Below are positions 23,395 to 34,904 of a DNA stretch of 64,000 nt, one piece after another. The DNA comes from Nectonema munidae. Taxonomy: Eukaryota > Nematomorpha > Nectonematoida > Nectonematidae. The stretch is from NCBI GenBank assembly GCA_030549495.1, contig JAUIRK010000599.1:124001-188000 (forward strand). Reading direction: 5' to 3'. A program made the translations under genes and the position numbers. The number at the start of each line of letters is the position of its first letter. Position 1 is the stretch's first letter. The notes beneath the pieces are model-generated. The model searched no databases. It was not told where the DNA came from and worked only from the letters and a program-made list of their open reading frames with translations.

Positions 23395-24322
23395 TGTATT
23401 AGTACGTGTATTTGTGAATGTATGCTGCATGCATGTGTATATAGTATGTGTCTGTGGGGTGGCGAAGAATTTAAATCAGAACCAAATGAATTTGACGAGG
23501 TCAACAATTTTTAATAGCACATAACACAATATGAAATATTCTTTCTCAGGGGCCTAGCAGAAATTTTCCCGTAAGTAGGTCTTAATCAAGCCTTGTAACT
23601 ATGCATCAAACATTTCCAAGGGAAATGAATACATCTCGATTTTGGACTGATAGGAAAATAATATTATGGATAGATATGAAGGTAATGTGCAAAAAATAGC
23701 AGTTGAAAAAAGGATATCATTGACAATAGCTGGTTTCAATCTTCTTTTAATCGTTCTAAACTTTGTGCATTGCTTGTGTCTAGCTTTTGTCTTCAAGTCA
23801 TTTCCATTTTGCATCTCTATCAAAAAGGAAAAGGAGAAATATGATAAGAAAAAGGTCTTAAAATTCGAACAAGCATAATCTTTCATTTTTGCAATAAAAT
23901 AGAAACTGTAGATTTCACGCACAAACACATGTCTTCTATTTGCATGTGTTTCACTAAACTAAATCCGTGCTTCTCAAATGGTTTTCATGCTGGCTCCTTA
24001 TCATTTATGAATCTATTAGAGACCACCTCCCCTCATTCACCCATCCCTCCTTTATGTTAGGTTGTTAAAATGCGTGGCATTGATACTCCAAAAGGTCTCG
24101 GCTTCAAATTCAGCGCCAGAACTTCTTTGTTCATAATTCGACAGAATCAGTCCAATTTTACCTTCTAAACGAAAATACATTAAAAGACAGCTTTGATTAA
24201 TCAATTGTTACACGTATCAATGAATATATAAAACTTAGAGACAGATTTTTTTATCACTTTTCACTATTGGTAAGAAGCGAAATGCATTGATTTGCACCTT
24301 TGATTCATTTACACTATTACAG
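23395..24322. other. stretch with a possible small membrane protein ORF
   Basis: A plus-strand ORF at 23666-23878 encodes 70 residues with one hydrophobic segment (TIAGFNLLLIVLNFVHCLCL) and a lysine-rich tail. A longer minus-strand frame overlaps it. Neither has splice or homology support, so I do not call a gene. Confidence 0.2.
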
Positions 24323-24425
24323 ATATGTCGATGCCTTTCTGAATTACGCGCAAGAGTACATATCTCGAAGAGAATGGCTAATACAGAGAATTAATTTAGA
24401 AATAAATAGTATGGTTATTAAATAA
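24323..24425 (+). CDS. possible terminal exon of an unrecognised gene
   Basis: An acceptor TTTACACTATTACAG is followed by 103 nt reading YVDAFLNYAQEYISRREWLI then QRINLEINSMVIK and TAA. It begins with one base of a split codon. The composition is helix-forming and charged, unlike nearby noise. No upstream exon could be assigned. Confidence 0.35.
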
Positions 24426-25069
24426 TCTTGTAAAAAGTTTGAAAAAAGAGTTGAAACAAAAAAAATTCTTTTTAAGAATATTTTTTTAATAGTGTTGTCA
24501 AGTTTTGCATAATTTGATGATTTATTTTTGAGAGCTTTAGCATCTAAAAGTGATATTTAAAAAATAAGCAATAGGGAGCTTTAGAGTTTTTAAAAATTGG
24601 TTGAGCAAATAAGGCTATTAATAAATTTAATAAGATATCGTTTGAAGCTGGAGTAGAAAACCTGCAAACCATAAGCCACATGTGGCGCGCAAACTCTTTT
24701 TATGGCGCCTTCGCTATATCTTAAAATTTGTATTTTTTTTTATTCAAGTTACTTTTCATAAACTTTTCAAAACAAAAAATCAGCACAAAGACACGGACGT
24801 TCTGTCACGTTTTAAAAGAACTGCGAATCCTTTCATTCAAAATTATCTAAAAAAGTTTCTGCGGATAATTAAAAAATTATATATCTTTTTAAGTTTTCAT
24901 AGAAGCCAAATTTATTGCGGCACGCTTAACCCTTGTTATACTTCAAAGAGGAGGCCAGAGGCTCAAAATTGTTGTCCACTTCTGCCTTAGAGGTATATGG
25001 AATGGGAACATTTAGCAGGAATCTAATCCGATTCCATTACAACGAAAATGTCTTTGTTTCTAGTGGTGA
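24426..25069. other. stretch with degraded repeat sequence
   Basis: The segment near 24670-24705 (CCACATGTGGCGCGCAAAC, then ATGGCGCC) looks like a subterminal part of a hAT-type element. A plus-strand frame starting at 24682 overlaps it and is not convincing. No paired ends found. Confidence 0.3.
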
Positions 25070-25211
25070 AGACAAAGGTAAAAATATCAAAATGAGTATT
25101 TTCATCGAGAAAGCAGAATTGAAGCGCTCGTATCGAAATATGAGCAGCATTCAAAGCATAGTCCTTGTAGTGATCGAAAAGCCGGCGTTAAAAATAACCT
25201 TACTCAAGCCC
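25070..25211 (-). repeat. tRNA-derived SINE, internally deleted
   Basis: Reverse-orientation copy of the SINE family seen best at 35752, 43346 and 51050. It keeps the 3' part (complement of AATTGTGCCTTTTCAATGAA, diverged) and the 5' end (complement of GGGGGCTTGAGTAAGG). The middle around the B box is altered or lost. Predicted frames across it are not genes. Confidence 0.6.
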
Positions 25212-26012
25212 CCAATTGTTGATGATTGATGCACAGATCGTTTTAATAAATTACCATCCAGACTTCATAATGCGAACCTTTCATTATCCATTTCTTAAAG
25301 TTTTGAATTCTCTTTTCTCCTTTGATTATATGAAAGATGAAAATATTTCTCGTAAGCATTTGACGTTTTTGTAAAACAGGAGTTGTATTAGTAATGTTTC
25401 AGAATTACTATGGTCCTTCCAAACAGAAAATTTAAAAAATATTCCGATAATAAATTTTCTTAGTTGTAAAAAAAACAAAAATATTGACGTCAAATTTATA
25501 GGTATGAAGACTTGACACAACCCCTCATAATTTTCAATCTCTTCAACCCAAGTATGCAATCATTTTAAAGCGAGCCTACTTCGTTTACTCTTTATTACAA
25601 AATTTACTGTGTTAGTTTTGATATAAATATATGGGGAGACATTTGTGTCAAAATTTAGTTTTTTTAATTTCTTTGAGTGCTATTAAAGTTGAGTGTTTAC
25701 ATTTTTAAGTGGCATTAGATCGATTGTATCCATTATTTCTGCATCGATGTTAAAGAAATAGAAAATAGTGTGTTTGCATATTTTGTTGTCATGAAGAACG
25801 CCATTTTGGAAAATATATTTTGAGAAATTAAAGTGTATCCTTTTTGTTGACTCCTGAAACTTAACCCGCATACAAGCTTCAAAAAAACTTACACAAACCG
25901 TCATTGGGTGAAATTTCACCTATAGCTTTTTCAATAATAAAATTTTTTTAGCTTGTTTATAATTTATTAACATAACCATTTATAACACGGCATTATTATG
26001 TTCGCCACATAT
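25212..26012. other. AT-rich flank of the piggyBac relic
   Basis: Minus-strand frames at 25326-25559 and 25683-25919 have no recognised domain. A 16-bp palindromic GGTGAAATTTCACC lies at 25908-25921; related GGGTGAAATAT motifs occur at 27845 and 28012. They may be pieces of a small repeat around the relic. Confidence 0.3.
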
Positions 26013-27545
26013 TTAAGTTTCACATTTTTCACATCTTGAGTAAGCTTTTCTGTCATTATCAGTGCAAAATCCACAACTAGCTCCTCTTGATATTTTTCTC
26101 TTTAATGGAGCTGGCAGATTGCAAACTATATCATTAGTTGCTTGAACGTTTTGAAGCAAGAAAAGAGATGTAAGTGTTCTTGGAAGGTGTTGCCTTCTCA
26201 ATATTTCACCTTTAACAAGATCACATCCCAGTTCCTCCAAAAACAATGGTCTTCTCAATTCAATTTGTTCTTGTTCCGTTCAATGTTAACTTCTGTCCAA
26301 AGTACGAATGCATTTAACATGAAATATCAATCATTTTGCAAAAAAGAGCAAATGACCATCCATTTGTTTTTCGTTTCACACTGTAAGTTCCAAACATTTT
26401 ATCTAAAGTATCAACACCTGTTTTATTGTTATTATAAAGAGAGATCATTTCTGGTATCTTTTTCTCATTTGAAGAAACAGTTTTATCACGATGAAGAGTA
26501 CTCAAAAGTGAAACAACTTCAAATTTTTTTGGTATGTAGTGTACCAAAGTAACCTCATCTGTAAAATAGAAAAAACTGGAAAAAACTTTTGAACAACGAA
26601 GTTTTTTTATCAACATTTAGAAGAAATTTTTTGTTTGAACGAACTGTTCCAATCTATGTTGTTATGTGTTTTAGTAACTTGACTCCAAGCTCATACGTAG
26701 TGAAAAATTATCGCATACCACATTTCTGCCTTTCAAATTTTTTTATCAAATCCAGAACAACTCTCTGGTTTTGATTTTTTTTTTCTAGTTGCAAATTGGG
26801 CTTCTTTCTAGTGTATACTTGCAGATTCTATCCATGGTTACATTGACTGTCACATAGTATCCAAATTTGTCTCATCGGACAACGACCCCTGGAAAGTAAC
26901 AATTGTTCACCAATCGTTACTGTTTCACGGGGCAAATACAAATATTGTGAATTACAAACCCATGAATCCCATTAACTTCTGATAGGAGCTAATTTATCTT
27001 TAGCTTTTCTTTCATTTCTATCTTTTTTTGTCATCAAATCGAAGAACTCGCATTATTTTAGAAAAAAATTTTTTTAGACATCGTAGATCTGAAAACAGGT
27101 TTGCCCATATTTTCACTCCGTAAACTTTCGAGTGATTCCCCATGGAAACGTAGAATACCAACTAAAACAAGAATTCCAGGAATTGCTTGAAGTGTTATTT
27201 TATCAATATCATTCCAAGCATCACTAAACACACTTTTACCTTCAATGTTCGTATAATGAACAACTTTATATATTAAGGAATCATTGAAACACAAATCAAA
27301 AGCATCCATAGTAGTATTTATACGAGAAGCAGAAAATTTAGTAATACCTACGCGACCTTTTATATGTTGTGAACGATATTTACTTTGAACTTCAGACGTA
27401 AGTAAACACCAATATAACAAGTCGTCTTTGAAAGAAACACTTTGAAAGTTATCGACATCAAGTTCATCATCGCTTGTTCCTTCGACAAAATCTTCCGAAT
27501 CGGACGAAATATCTCATTTTTTTCATCACTAACTTGTGTGTTCAT
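26013..27545 (-). pseudogene. piggyBac-type transposase relic
   Basis: Blocks of a piggyBac transposase appear in order on the minus strand. The acidic amino terminus is near 27545. Then come ITLQAIPGILVLVGILRFHG and ENMGKPVFRSTMSKKIFF (27058-27420). Near 26640-26740 is FFTTYELGVKLL followed by GTVRSNKKFLL, the region of the second catalytic Asp, where a one-base change splits the CDNFF block. Near 26314-26616 is YIPKKFEVVSLLSTLH and KTGVDTLDKMFGTYS, with the third Asp in GVDTLD. At 26013-26130 is the cysteine-rich C-terminal finger (CGFCTDND...CEKC). There are several stops and frameshifts. TTAA-flanked ends were not found. The miniature elements at 21801, 22321, 45523 and 57438 share the superfamily but cannot be tied to this copy. 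Confidence 0.85.
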
Positions 27546-28771
27546 CTTTTCAATTGAGAGAAAAACAAGGAAATTAAATCAAGAAATCGGTTCTAGGAGA
27601 TTGTCGAGAGGTGTAGAATGTAGAGATAATTTGCAGTGAGAGAAAGTGATGACTTATCTTTCATTCATAAGCATGTGTATGTACCACTCGTTATTTTTTG
27701 ACGCAAGACTGACATATAAAGCAATCACACGCAATAACTGATTCATCGTAATATATAATGCTATCACACAAATGTTAGAATATATTATATGCAAATAAAT
27801 TTTTGTCTTATTTTTAAAACTGATGATGTTTTGTCTACTTCATGGGTGAAATATCATGCGAAAGTATTCAAAGTAACTTTTTTATAGCATTCTTTAGTTT
27901 ATTTTAAAAAATACAAAATTAAGACTAATCACATCAATGAGAGTAATTAGCGTTATAACATCCTCTTTATTCCTTATTGATGTGTAACAATGATTTTAAG
28001 AATGAGATGTGTGAAATATCACCCAAAAGTCGTATGCTGGTTAAAAGAAGAGGATAACGAGTTGCATGAAATTATTCCAAAAATAAGTGCACATGATTAA
28101 AGTTCTTGTTGTTTTTTGGTGTCAATTTTAGTTGGTACTTAGAAAGTATCAAAATATTTTCTAAGAACGTAAAAGAAACTTCTTAGCACGTTTCATGCAA
28201 AAGGGAGATATTTTTTTGAATAAAACAAATTAAACTCGTATTATTTGCTGATCTGTTTTTGAACAAAAGCTTGCAATAAGCTGGACATTAGATCATGGCA
28301 GATTTCACCCAAATTTGGCATATTCATAAACCGAAATCATGCTTATAACAATACCTTGTACAGAGCTTCCTAAAAAAATACATGATTCGAATGATATCTT
28401 TTTTTAATTTAGAAAAAATCTTCCACAAAAAAGTTGTACTATATGTATTTATAATGATAATAATTACATATATGCATAGCTTCCACGTGACTAAATTTCA
28501 TAAGATGAGAGGATGTGTTTTCATAAGAGGATGTGTTGCTGAAGTTCTATGAAATTTTATATATCATAAATTATCATATTCTCAGAGGGTGTGCAAAATT
28601 TCATTAGAAAATCGGGAAAGGAAGTAAAATTTTAATATTAATTTGATTTTGTAGATAAGCTATAGAGTAGTGTGATAGAACTATATTTGGTTTGTATGCT
28701 TCACCACATACTTTTCATCACATCTTTGTTGTTTCCCGTGGTCTTGCTAGACCAGTGATAATTATTCTTAC
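27546..28771. other. AT-rich stretch
   Basis: No gene recognised. TGGGTGAAATAT near 27844 and GTGAAATATCACCC at 28012-28025 form a loose inverted pair about 170 bp apart, possibly a small decayed MITE. Confidence 0.35.
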
Positions 28772-29055
28772 ACAATTTCATCATCCAAATAGTTCCTTTG
28801 AATGTTCTGTTTGGATTAACGCGGATCGACTGCATTTCACACATATATAAATATTTTATGACATCATCAATAGATTTTGCACTCGTCTCAGAACAAATAA
28901 TATGAAAAACATGATTTATTGTAGTTGAAGTATTTTCGCTTTCTCCAATTATATTCAGTGATACACAGAGCCAACGATCATAAATCTTAGGTACACGAAA
29001 AGCAAATCCATTTCTACACGTATATATATAACGTATATACTCGAGTATCATGCGG
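28772..29055 (-). CDS. probable internal exon of an unrecognised gene
   Basis: A 284-nt minus-strand segment lies between an acceptor GGAAATTGTCTTTAG and a donor TTGT|GTAAGA. It begins in phase 2, ends in phase 1 and has no stop. The encoded 94 residues include RNGFAFRVPKIYDRWLCVSL, NIIGESENTSTTINHVFHII and SAKSIDDVIKYLYMCEMQSI, a mixed globular-type composition that is unusual for this AT-rich background. I recognise no domain. It lies on the same strand as the coiled-coil exons at 30376 and 31991 and could belong to the same gene, but its entry phase does not join directly to the exon at 30376. Confidence 0.45.
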
Positions 29056-29519
29056 CTAAAGACAATTTCCAAACCAATATATTTGATTAGAATAATATGA
29101 ATATGAAAAAAATTTTGTGAGTTGTACACAGACGGAAATAAAAATATGATTAGTAAATTGGTCTGAAAAAGGCTTGGACTCTATCATGCGAGAGTGATTT
29201 TGTTCTCTTCTTGTGCTAGAAGGTAGTGATGAGATCATAATTACAAGTAAAATCATTCGACTCTATAATATCCCTGCAATTATTGTGGGATTGAAAGTAG
29301 ACAGTGCAAGTGTAATGTCGAGTAATAATGGGATGAGACAAAAATTCTTTTACAATAAATTTTGAAATTATTTGTCTCATCCTCCGAAAAAATATTGAGG
29401 ATGCACGCCACTCATCTGTCACTCAAATAAATTCGAAACACGATATATAAGTCATCATGCTTTACAATAAGGAATTTAATGGAGGCAGAAAACGGGAGGT
29501 AGAATGATAAATGAGTATA
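29056..29519. other. possible continuation of the minus-strand coding region
   Basis: Minus-strand frames at 29056-29256 and 29216-29422 overlap in different frames. Their composition is plausible but no splice sites pair them with 28772-29055. Confidence 0.25.
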
Positions 29520-29870
29520 CGGTATGTTCCAGTAAGATTTCAAAATTAGGCATCTCACGAAATGCCCAAAACATTTAGGGAATTCGTAAAATCACCCACC
29601 GTTCACTTACAAAACACTAAAATCCTGGCGAAGTAGATGTAATCCATAAGCATTTCGTGTATTTTCTAGGCATTTCGTGTATTTCCTAGACATTTCGTGT
29701 AATTTCAGTCTTTTCATAAAATAACAGGAATGTCATTTCAGTATATAGATGGATGAAATATCTGGTGATGAATGTATTTAATTCTTAAAAGTCAAGAGTG
29801 ATTTCACGAATTCCTTGAAATTTCCGAGGATTTTATCCAACTTAGTGTAACATATTCTGGTAGTTTGACT
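29520..29870. repeat. foldback repeat with CATTTCGTG motifs
   Basis: The left side has GGTATGTTCCAGTAAG and GGCATCTCACGAAATGCC. The right side has the reverse form of the end (CTTAGTGTAACATATTC) and AGGCATTTCGTG. Opposite orientation of these parts suggests a MITE-like unit of about 350 bp. The ends are imperfect. Confidence 0.5.
29649..29706 (+). repeat. three tandem copies of a 20-bp unit
   Basis: GCATTTCGTGTATTTTCTA is repeated three times with one or two changes per copy, seen directly. It lies inside the foldback repeat. Confidence 0.85.
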
Positions 29871-30375
29871 CCCAGCTAATTTCTCTATCGCGATTTTCAA
29901 AAGAAGAGATAAAATTAATTATGATAAAATATATTGAGATGAAGTGGCGTTGAAGTGTCAGCATAAATTTATCGGGTTAAGATAAACAGAAAATGGCAAA
30001 AAAAACTTTATTGATACACTATTTTTATTAGAGAATTTTACTCTCTCCTATATTTCTTTTCTTACACTCCCATTCTTGTCTGGTGTCTGGAGAAGCATGG
30101 AAGAGAAATATCACCCTACAACTTACTAATTTCATCAATAAAGTCTTTTACCATTATTCTATTTATAGTTAAATAAATTGCATGGTAGATCATTTTAGTA
30201 ATTATATGTTAGTGTATCAGTCAGTTAGTTAAGAAGTCAGTTAGCAAGTCTAACTTACTACTAGTGAAATTACAACAAAACAAATTCCTTAAGAGTCTAA
30301 TTAACTCGAAAGGAGAAAAGTAAATACGATTCCGACTAGGATGAGAGATGGTATCAATTAGAGTTAATTTTATAC
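29871..30375. other. AT-rich stretch, probable intron of the minus-strand gene
   Basis: No exon recognised. The open frame of 30221-30598 continues past the donor at 30375 into this block but loses its coiled-coil character there. Confidence 0.35.
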
Positions 30376-30552
30376 CCTGTTGAAAGTCCAATTTGTGCTT
30401 CTCCTCATTCAACTTAAACATTTGTGCTTCAAAATGAGAGATGATGTTGGCTTTGACGTCTTCAATCTGCAACACAATCTCATCTTCACAAAACTTCATT
30501 TCAAGTGCGTGCTCGTGTTCAGCGGAAGATTCTTCAAACCTTTTCTCATTTT
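30376..30552 (-). CDS. coiled-coil protein, internal exon
   Basis: A 177-nt symmetric phase-1 exon on the minus strand lies between an acceptor TTCTCTTTTAG and a donor CAGG|GTATAA. It encodes NEKRFEESSAEHEHALEMKF, CEDEIVLQIEDVKANIISHF and EAQMFKLNEEKHKLDFQQ, rich in Glu and Lys with hydrophobic residues at heptad spacing, a clear coiled-coil pattern. Its first two bases complete a split codon begun by the exon at 31991-32118 (G joined to AA gives Glu). The 1,438-nt intron between them contains a hAT end. Family not identified; centrosomal, scaffold and autophagy proteins all contain such segments. Confidence 0.6.
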
Positions 30553-31889
30553 CTAAAAGAGAACACATCGATATAACGAACAGATTTACTGCTTCCACGA
30601 AAGACGACGCAAAGCGTATTATTTTCCTTAAAAGAGAAATCTACTTCTTTCATGTGATAAGTGTGAACTGTGAGAATTATTGTGCATCATCGCACACGTC
30701 ACACATCGTTCACTTAACACTAGAGTTATCAAATTAACAGTTAAGTTTTATTTGATCAAGTCTCGATAGATTTAGACATCTTAATAGAATACATTTGTCA
30801 CATACTTTCATTTCTTTGATCAACATTGCTATCTACGGCTGTTTAAGTATTTAGGTGTATGGATGTCTAATGTCAATATGTATGTTGTATATGTGGGAGG
30901 ATGTTTTTTTGCCTCGGGCGTGAATTAATACAAATAAATAGGAACGTTTGTGTCAAAAAATGTATATGTAAAAATGCAACACTAACACTGATGTTAATTC
31001 TACATTAATCCTAACCCCAACAATAGGTTTCCTTCCGAAATTTTACACAAACTTTATGGAACGTAAGTAATGGAGTTTGAACATTTGAGACAAATAAAAA
31101 TGAGGTTTGTGTCATAGAATAGTTTAATACTTATAAATAAACTTAAAACATATGTGCCTTGAGGATTCTTCGAAACTATAGCAAGCATAATTACACTATT
31201 AAAATGTATAATTTATCATATTTATATGGCCTTTTTAATTAATGTGATATTAACTCATTTAATCACGTGGTTCTATTTATAGGAGGCATACTATTTCTTG
31301 ATTTCAAGACGTTAGGTGTAGTATAGCTTTATGTGTTAAGACTTAACGCTATATGTTTTTATAGTGTGATCACTGATCAGTTAGTTTAATTTTTCGAACA
31401 TGATTGGTTACTGATTTCATGAGGTATTTTTTTGTAAGCTTAGAGAGGAAGTTTTAGGAGATGCTGTATCTTTTCATCACTGCATATATATTATATCCCC
31501 ATGAAGTATTTCATGACTACTATATATAACTATATATCAATTATACACCACTTCGCCTAATCCCCTATTACTGATTAGTATCGCCATTCAACCTATGTTA
31601 TCCATTGTCAATAGCTAGAAAGCAATGCGAGGGAGAAAGATACAGAAGGTTATTATGATAGCTACAAAGCAAATGTTTTTCTCTTTTCTTCAGATAAAAA
31701 ACAAGTTGAGAAATCGCGTAGATGTACAACATGACATGAAGGGTCTCGCATTTAGCCAAAGAGAGCATCGAATCCCAAAAATAATTGAAAGTAAACAGGA
31801 ACATGTCTCATTCATTTTAAGCTTTAAATATTTGTTCACATATTTTAAAAAATGTTTGCCTATTATATAAAAATTTTTTTATTTTTTTT
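30553..31889. other. intron of the coiled-coil gene
   Basis: AT-rich intronic sequence between the two coiled-coil exons. Frames at 31598-31870 on both strands are not supported. The last part holds a hAT-type end. Confidence 0.45.
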
Positions 31890-31935
31890 GTGCTGGGGTA
31901 CAGGTACTGGAACAAAAAAAGGTTGAGCAACACTG
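31880..31935 (-). mobile_element. hAT terminus (CAGTGTTGCTCAACC form)
   Basis: Read on the minus strand the end is CAGTGTTGCTCAACCTTTTT, nearly identical to the CAGTGTTTCTCAACC end well known in hAT elements. It is followed outside by CTCTAGAG at 31936-31943, which fits the nTCTAGAn target preference of hAT transposases. A matching left end with the same 8-bp duplication was not found in the intron, so the copy may be truncated. Confidence 0.6.
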
Positions 31936-31990
31936 CTCTAGAGTATCTAAATAAATTCCAACTTTTGTGAAATGCAAAAAATAGTGTCAC

Positions 31991-32118
31991 CTAGAACATT
32001 CAATTCAATGTCGAAATCTTTTTTAATTTTTTCAAGTTGATTCTTCCATTGGATTGAACTTTCATCTTTGACTTCGTTGATTTTATTTGCATACTGAGTC
32101 TCTTTCAAAGAGATCAAT
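31991..32118 (-). CDS. coiled-coil protein, upstream exon
   Basis: A 128-nt exon lies between an acceptor TTTCCTTTTTATAG and a donor CTAG|GTGACA. It encodes LISLKETQYANKINEVKDES, SIQWKNQLEKIKKDFDIELN and VL, ending in phase 1. The heptad-like pattern continues into the exon at 30376-30552 without a break. Same unidentified coiled-coil gene. Earlier exons must lie at higher coordinates. Confidence 0.6.
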
Positions 32119-33191
32119 CTATAAAAAGGAAACATGTGTTATGTAGCAGGTGTGTCAATAAAGATCATTTTATTCGGCCTATGGAATGGGTTTGTTCATA
32201 ACATAATGAAAATTGAAAAATTGATTAAGGTCAGAATATATATAGACTTGCTTTTACATTTTTAATTTTCTTTTCACTTATGACAAATTAGTTTTTAAAA
32301 TTTAAGCAAATAAAATCAAAATAATCTCATTTCCTCGTCATTTTTTGATAATAATAATAATATGTCTACAAGTAAAAGTATTAAAGATTAAATATGATGT
32401 GCATATTAAACAAAGTCCTTAATAAGAAGATATAAAAACATTTTATCAAAGTAGTTGAAATTCAAATGTCTTGCTCCTAAAACATTCTCTTTATGGTAGT
32501 TCAAAGATGGGAGGGAACAGTTGAACAAAAATAATAAATTATAAATCTCTTTTTCATACTAACTTTATGAACAAAAATTTGGTACATGATAAATTTATCA
32601 GCCAAAATCAAGCGCTTAAAACAATCTCAGTTTGACAAGCGTGATTAAAAATGTCAATAAGAATTAAGCATAATCACATATGGCATAATTCGGTTAGAAG
32701 TAGCAAATATTTTATTAGGAAAAAGTAAACCTTAAAAGAACTATATTCCCTTATTTCCATATTTTCAACGATATATCTTTTACATTTATTTTGAATGAAC
32801 GTTTAATCGTCAAAGGTAAATCAAAAAATTAGTCAAAACTACAACAAAATAAAAAGGCATTCGAAGCTTCAAAAAATTTAGTTTATCAAAAGTATCACAA
32901 ATAGGTTAATTGTTTTACCTTTTAGAGAAAGGTATAGTACTCGGTACATTACGGTGATGTACGTTTGAGTCGTAAAATTCCTTGGCACATTTCTCCTAAA
33001 TACCCAATATTTTTTCTTTTAGTTGTGAACTTGCACAAACACTTAACCAAACAACGAAGTGTGAAATCTAAGAGCGTCTTAAGCACAACGCAAAATGTCC
33101 TATCCTTTTCATAGAGAAGAATCACTCTTAAAAAGGTCAATTCTTCGATACCCACCCTTATAATAAAATAATAGCAAAAATACAAACAAAG
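32119..33191. other. AT-rich stretch, possible intron and left flank of a pogo relic
   Basis: No exon recognised. The long minus-strand frame at 32949-33572 is antisense to the transposase relic and is not a gene. Confidence 0.4.
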
Positions 33192-33925
33192 ATGACTTCC
33201 CGAATGAAATACTCTGCGACGTAAAAGCTTCTTGTGATCAAATGTGCAGAAGAGACGAATAACTGTTGTGTGGCAAGAAAATACAAAGTCAACGAAAAGC
33301 TGGTCCGTGATTGGAGAAAAAAGGCTACTAAAATCGCAGAAATGCCCAGGAACAAATGTACAGAAAGAGCAAAGAACTGTCAGTGGTCTGAACTTTTGAG
33401 GACGATCTGGCAAAATGGATTCAAGAAGAACGGTTAAAAGGAATTCTCGATTGCAAGAGAAAAAAAACTTTTCAATTTTAAAGCAAGCCGGAATGACCTT
33501 GTTCTCCGCCAAAAAACCAAGATATCTCAATGATTGCCTGAAAACCTCGAAGAGAAAATAACCAACTTCCAAGCGTACATTATAAAAAAGGAAACAGTAA
33601 TAGGTGTACTACGAACTTTCCCAAATTGGGAATATGAACGAGACTTCAGTTTAGTTTGACAGGCCAACGTCGAAAACAGTGTCAAGTAAAGGTGGAAAAA
33701 CGGTCCTAGTCAAAACAACTGGCCACGGAAAAACTCGCTTTACAGTTGTGTTGGCATGCTTGGCTGATGGAACAAAGTTAAAACCGATGGTTATATTCAG
33801 GCGAAAAACGCTACCGAAAGTGAACTTTCGGTCCGGCATGGTACTACATTTCCACCCCAAAGGATGGATGGACGAAGCTGGCGTAAAGCTGTGGATTTAC
33901 AACTCAAAAATTAATTGTTACAACT
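33192..33925 (+). pseudogene. pogo-family transposase, truncated relic
   Basis: After an ATG at 33192 and an early in-frame TAA the frame reads IKCAEETNNCCVARKYKVNE then KLVRDWRKKATKIAEMP, a psq/CENP-B-type helix-turn-helix. A decayed middle has LPENLEEKITNFQAYI. At 33640-33900 the catalytic core follows: NMNETSV, PTSKTVSSKGGKTVLVKTTG, ADGTKLKPMVIF and KGWMDEAGVKLWI, typical of pogo transposases with the TTGHEKTRFTVVLA signature. The first catalytic Asp (usually NMDETP) is Asn here, and the part with the other two Asp residues is missing because the sequence passes into low-complexity DNA after 33925. Two or more frame changes also occur. Confidence 0.8.
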
Positions 33926-33949
33926 CAAACCTCCTGTTTGAAACTCTGG

Positions 33950-34295
33950 GGTCTCTTATAAAAAAAATCTCCTTTTTTTTTCTTTTTTTTTGGAAAATTT
34001 GGGGGGGGTATTATATAAACGGAAATTGGAAAAAGATGTGTGATGTTTTTTTTATTGGATGAAGGGCCACCCCCCCTCCACCCTTCTTAGATCTTATTAT
34101 ACTTTAAAATAAAGGAAAAGGGAAAAAAAAAAAAAAAAAATATAAAAAAAAATAATAATTTTTTAATTAAATAAAAAAAAAAAAATATAATTTTTTTATA
34201 TTTTTTTAAATTTCTTTTTAATTTAAATAAAAAATAAAATTTTTTTTTTTTTTTTTTTTTTCTCCTCTCTTTCCTTTTTTTTGGTTTTGTTGGGT

Positions 34296-34341
<46 letters not shown>

Positions 34342-34380
34342 GGGGGGGGGTGGGGGTTTTAAAAAAAAAAAAAAAAAATA
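33950..34380. repeat. low-complexity block with long homopolymers
   Basis: T-rich, A-rich and G-rich runs follow one another, including 44 consecutive G at 34296-34339 and T and A runs of around 20. It lies exactly between the truncated transposase and the inverted hAT copy. It may be real decayed sequence or an assembly or read-error product. The frame at 33679-34062 enters it and should not be trusted past 33925. Confidence 0.85.
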
Positions 34381-34904
34381 ATTACAAGCAAATGTAGGAT
34401 TTCTAAGTTCAATAGGGGTAGGAAAATATTTTTTTCCGGGGATGTGGGTCAGGGTCGCACATGAGGGGGGCGAAAATGACCCCCCCCCCCCCCATTCAAT
34501 AATTTTCTATAAGTAAGAGTTGCTGCTTGTTTATAAAACATGTATGATCGCATTATAGAATGTAATGATCATTCGAATACATGATAATGTAGGATAAGAG
34601 AATAAAAGAGGGAATGCAGACTAAGTCAAACTCATGCTAAGCTATCGAACATATTTTACAAATGATGTGAGAGCTATATAATAATAATAATCCATTGTTT
34701 CAACATGCACACAATAAGTAAGCAATGTTTATCACAGTGTCTCAAAGGGCCTTGTAGTATTTTTGAGCAAACACATGTTGATGCTCTACCAGATTTTTCT
34801 CATTTTCTTCTATCACAGTGATTCTATTTCTCTTTCTGTCTCCTTCTCTGTTTTTCTCTTCCGCTTTCCCTGCTAAAACTTAATCAATCAAGATCTCTTC
34901 TTTC

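Noticed and set aside
25683-25919. Minus-strand ORF of 78 codons next to the piggyBac relic
   Set aside because: It does not resemble any piggyBac block and lies beyond the cysteine-rich C-terminus.
32949-33572. Minus-strand ORF of 207 codons, the second longest single frame in the window
   Set aside because: It is antisense to the pogo transposase relic, whose protein motifs are clear on the plus strand, and its own translation has no recognisable domain.
34296-34339. G44 run as a regulatory G-quadruplex
   Set aside because: It lies in a block of mixed homopolymers that may be an assembly product; no gene or promoter is next to it.
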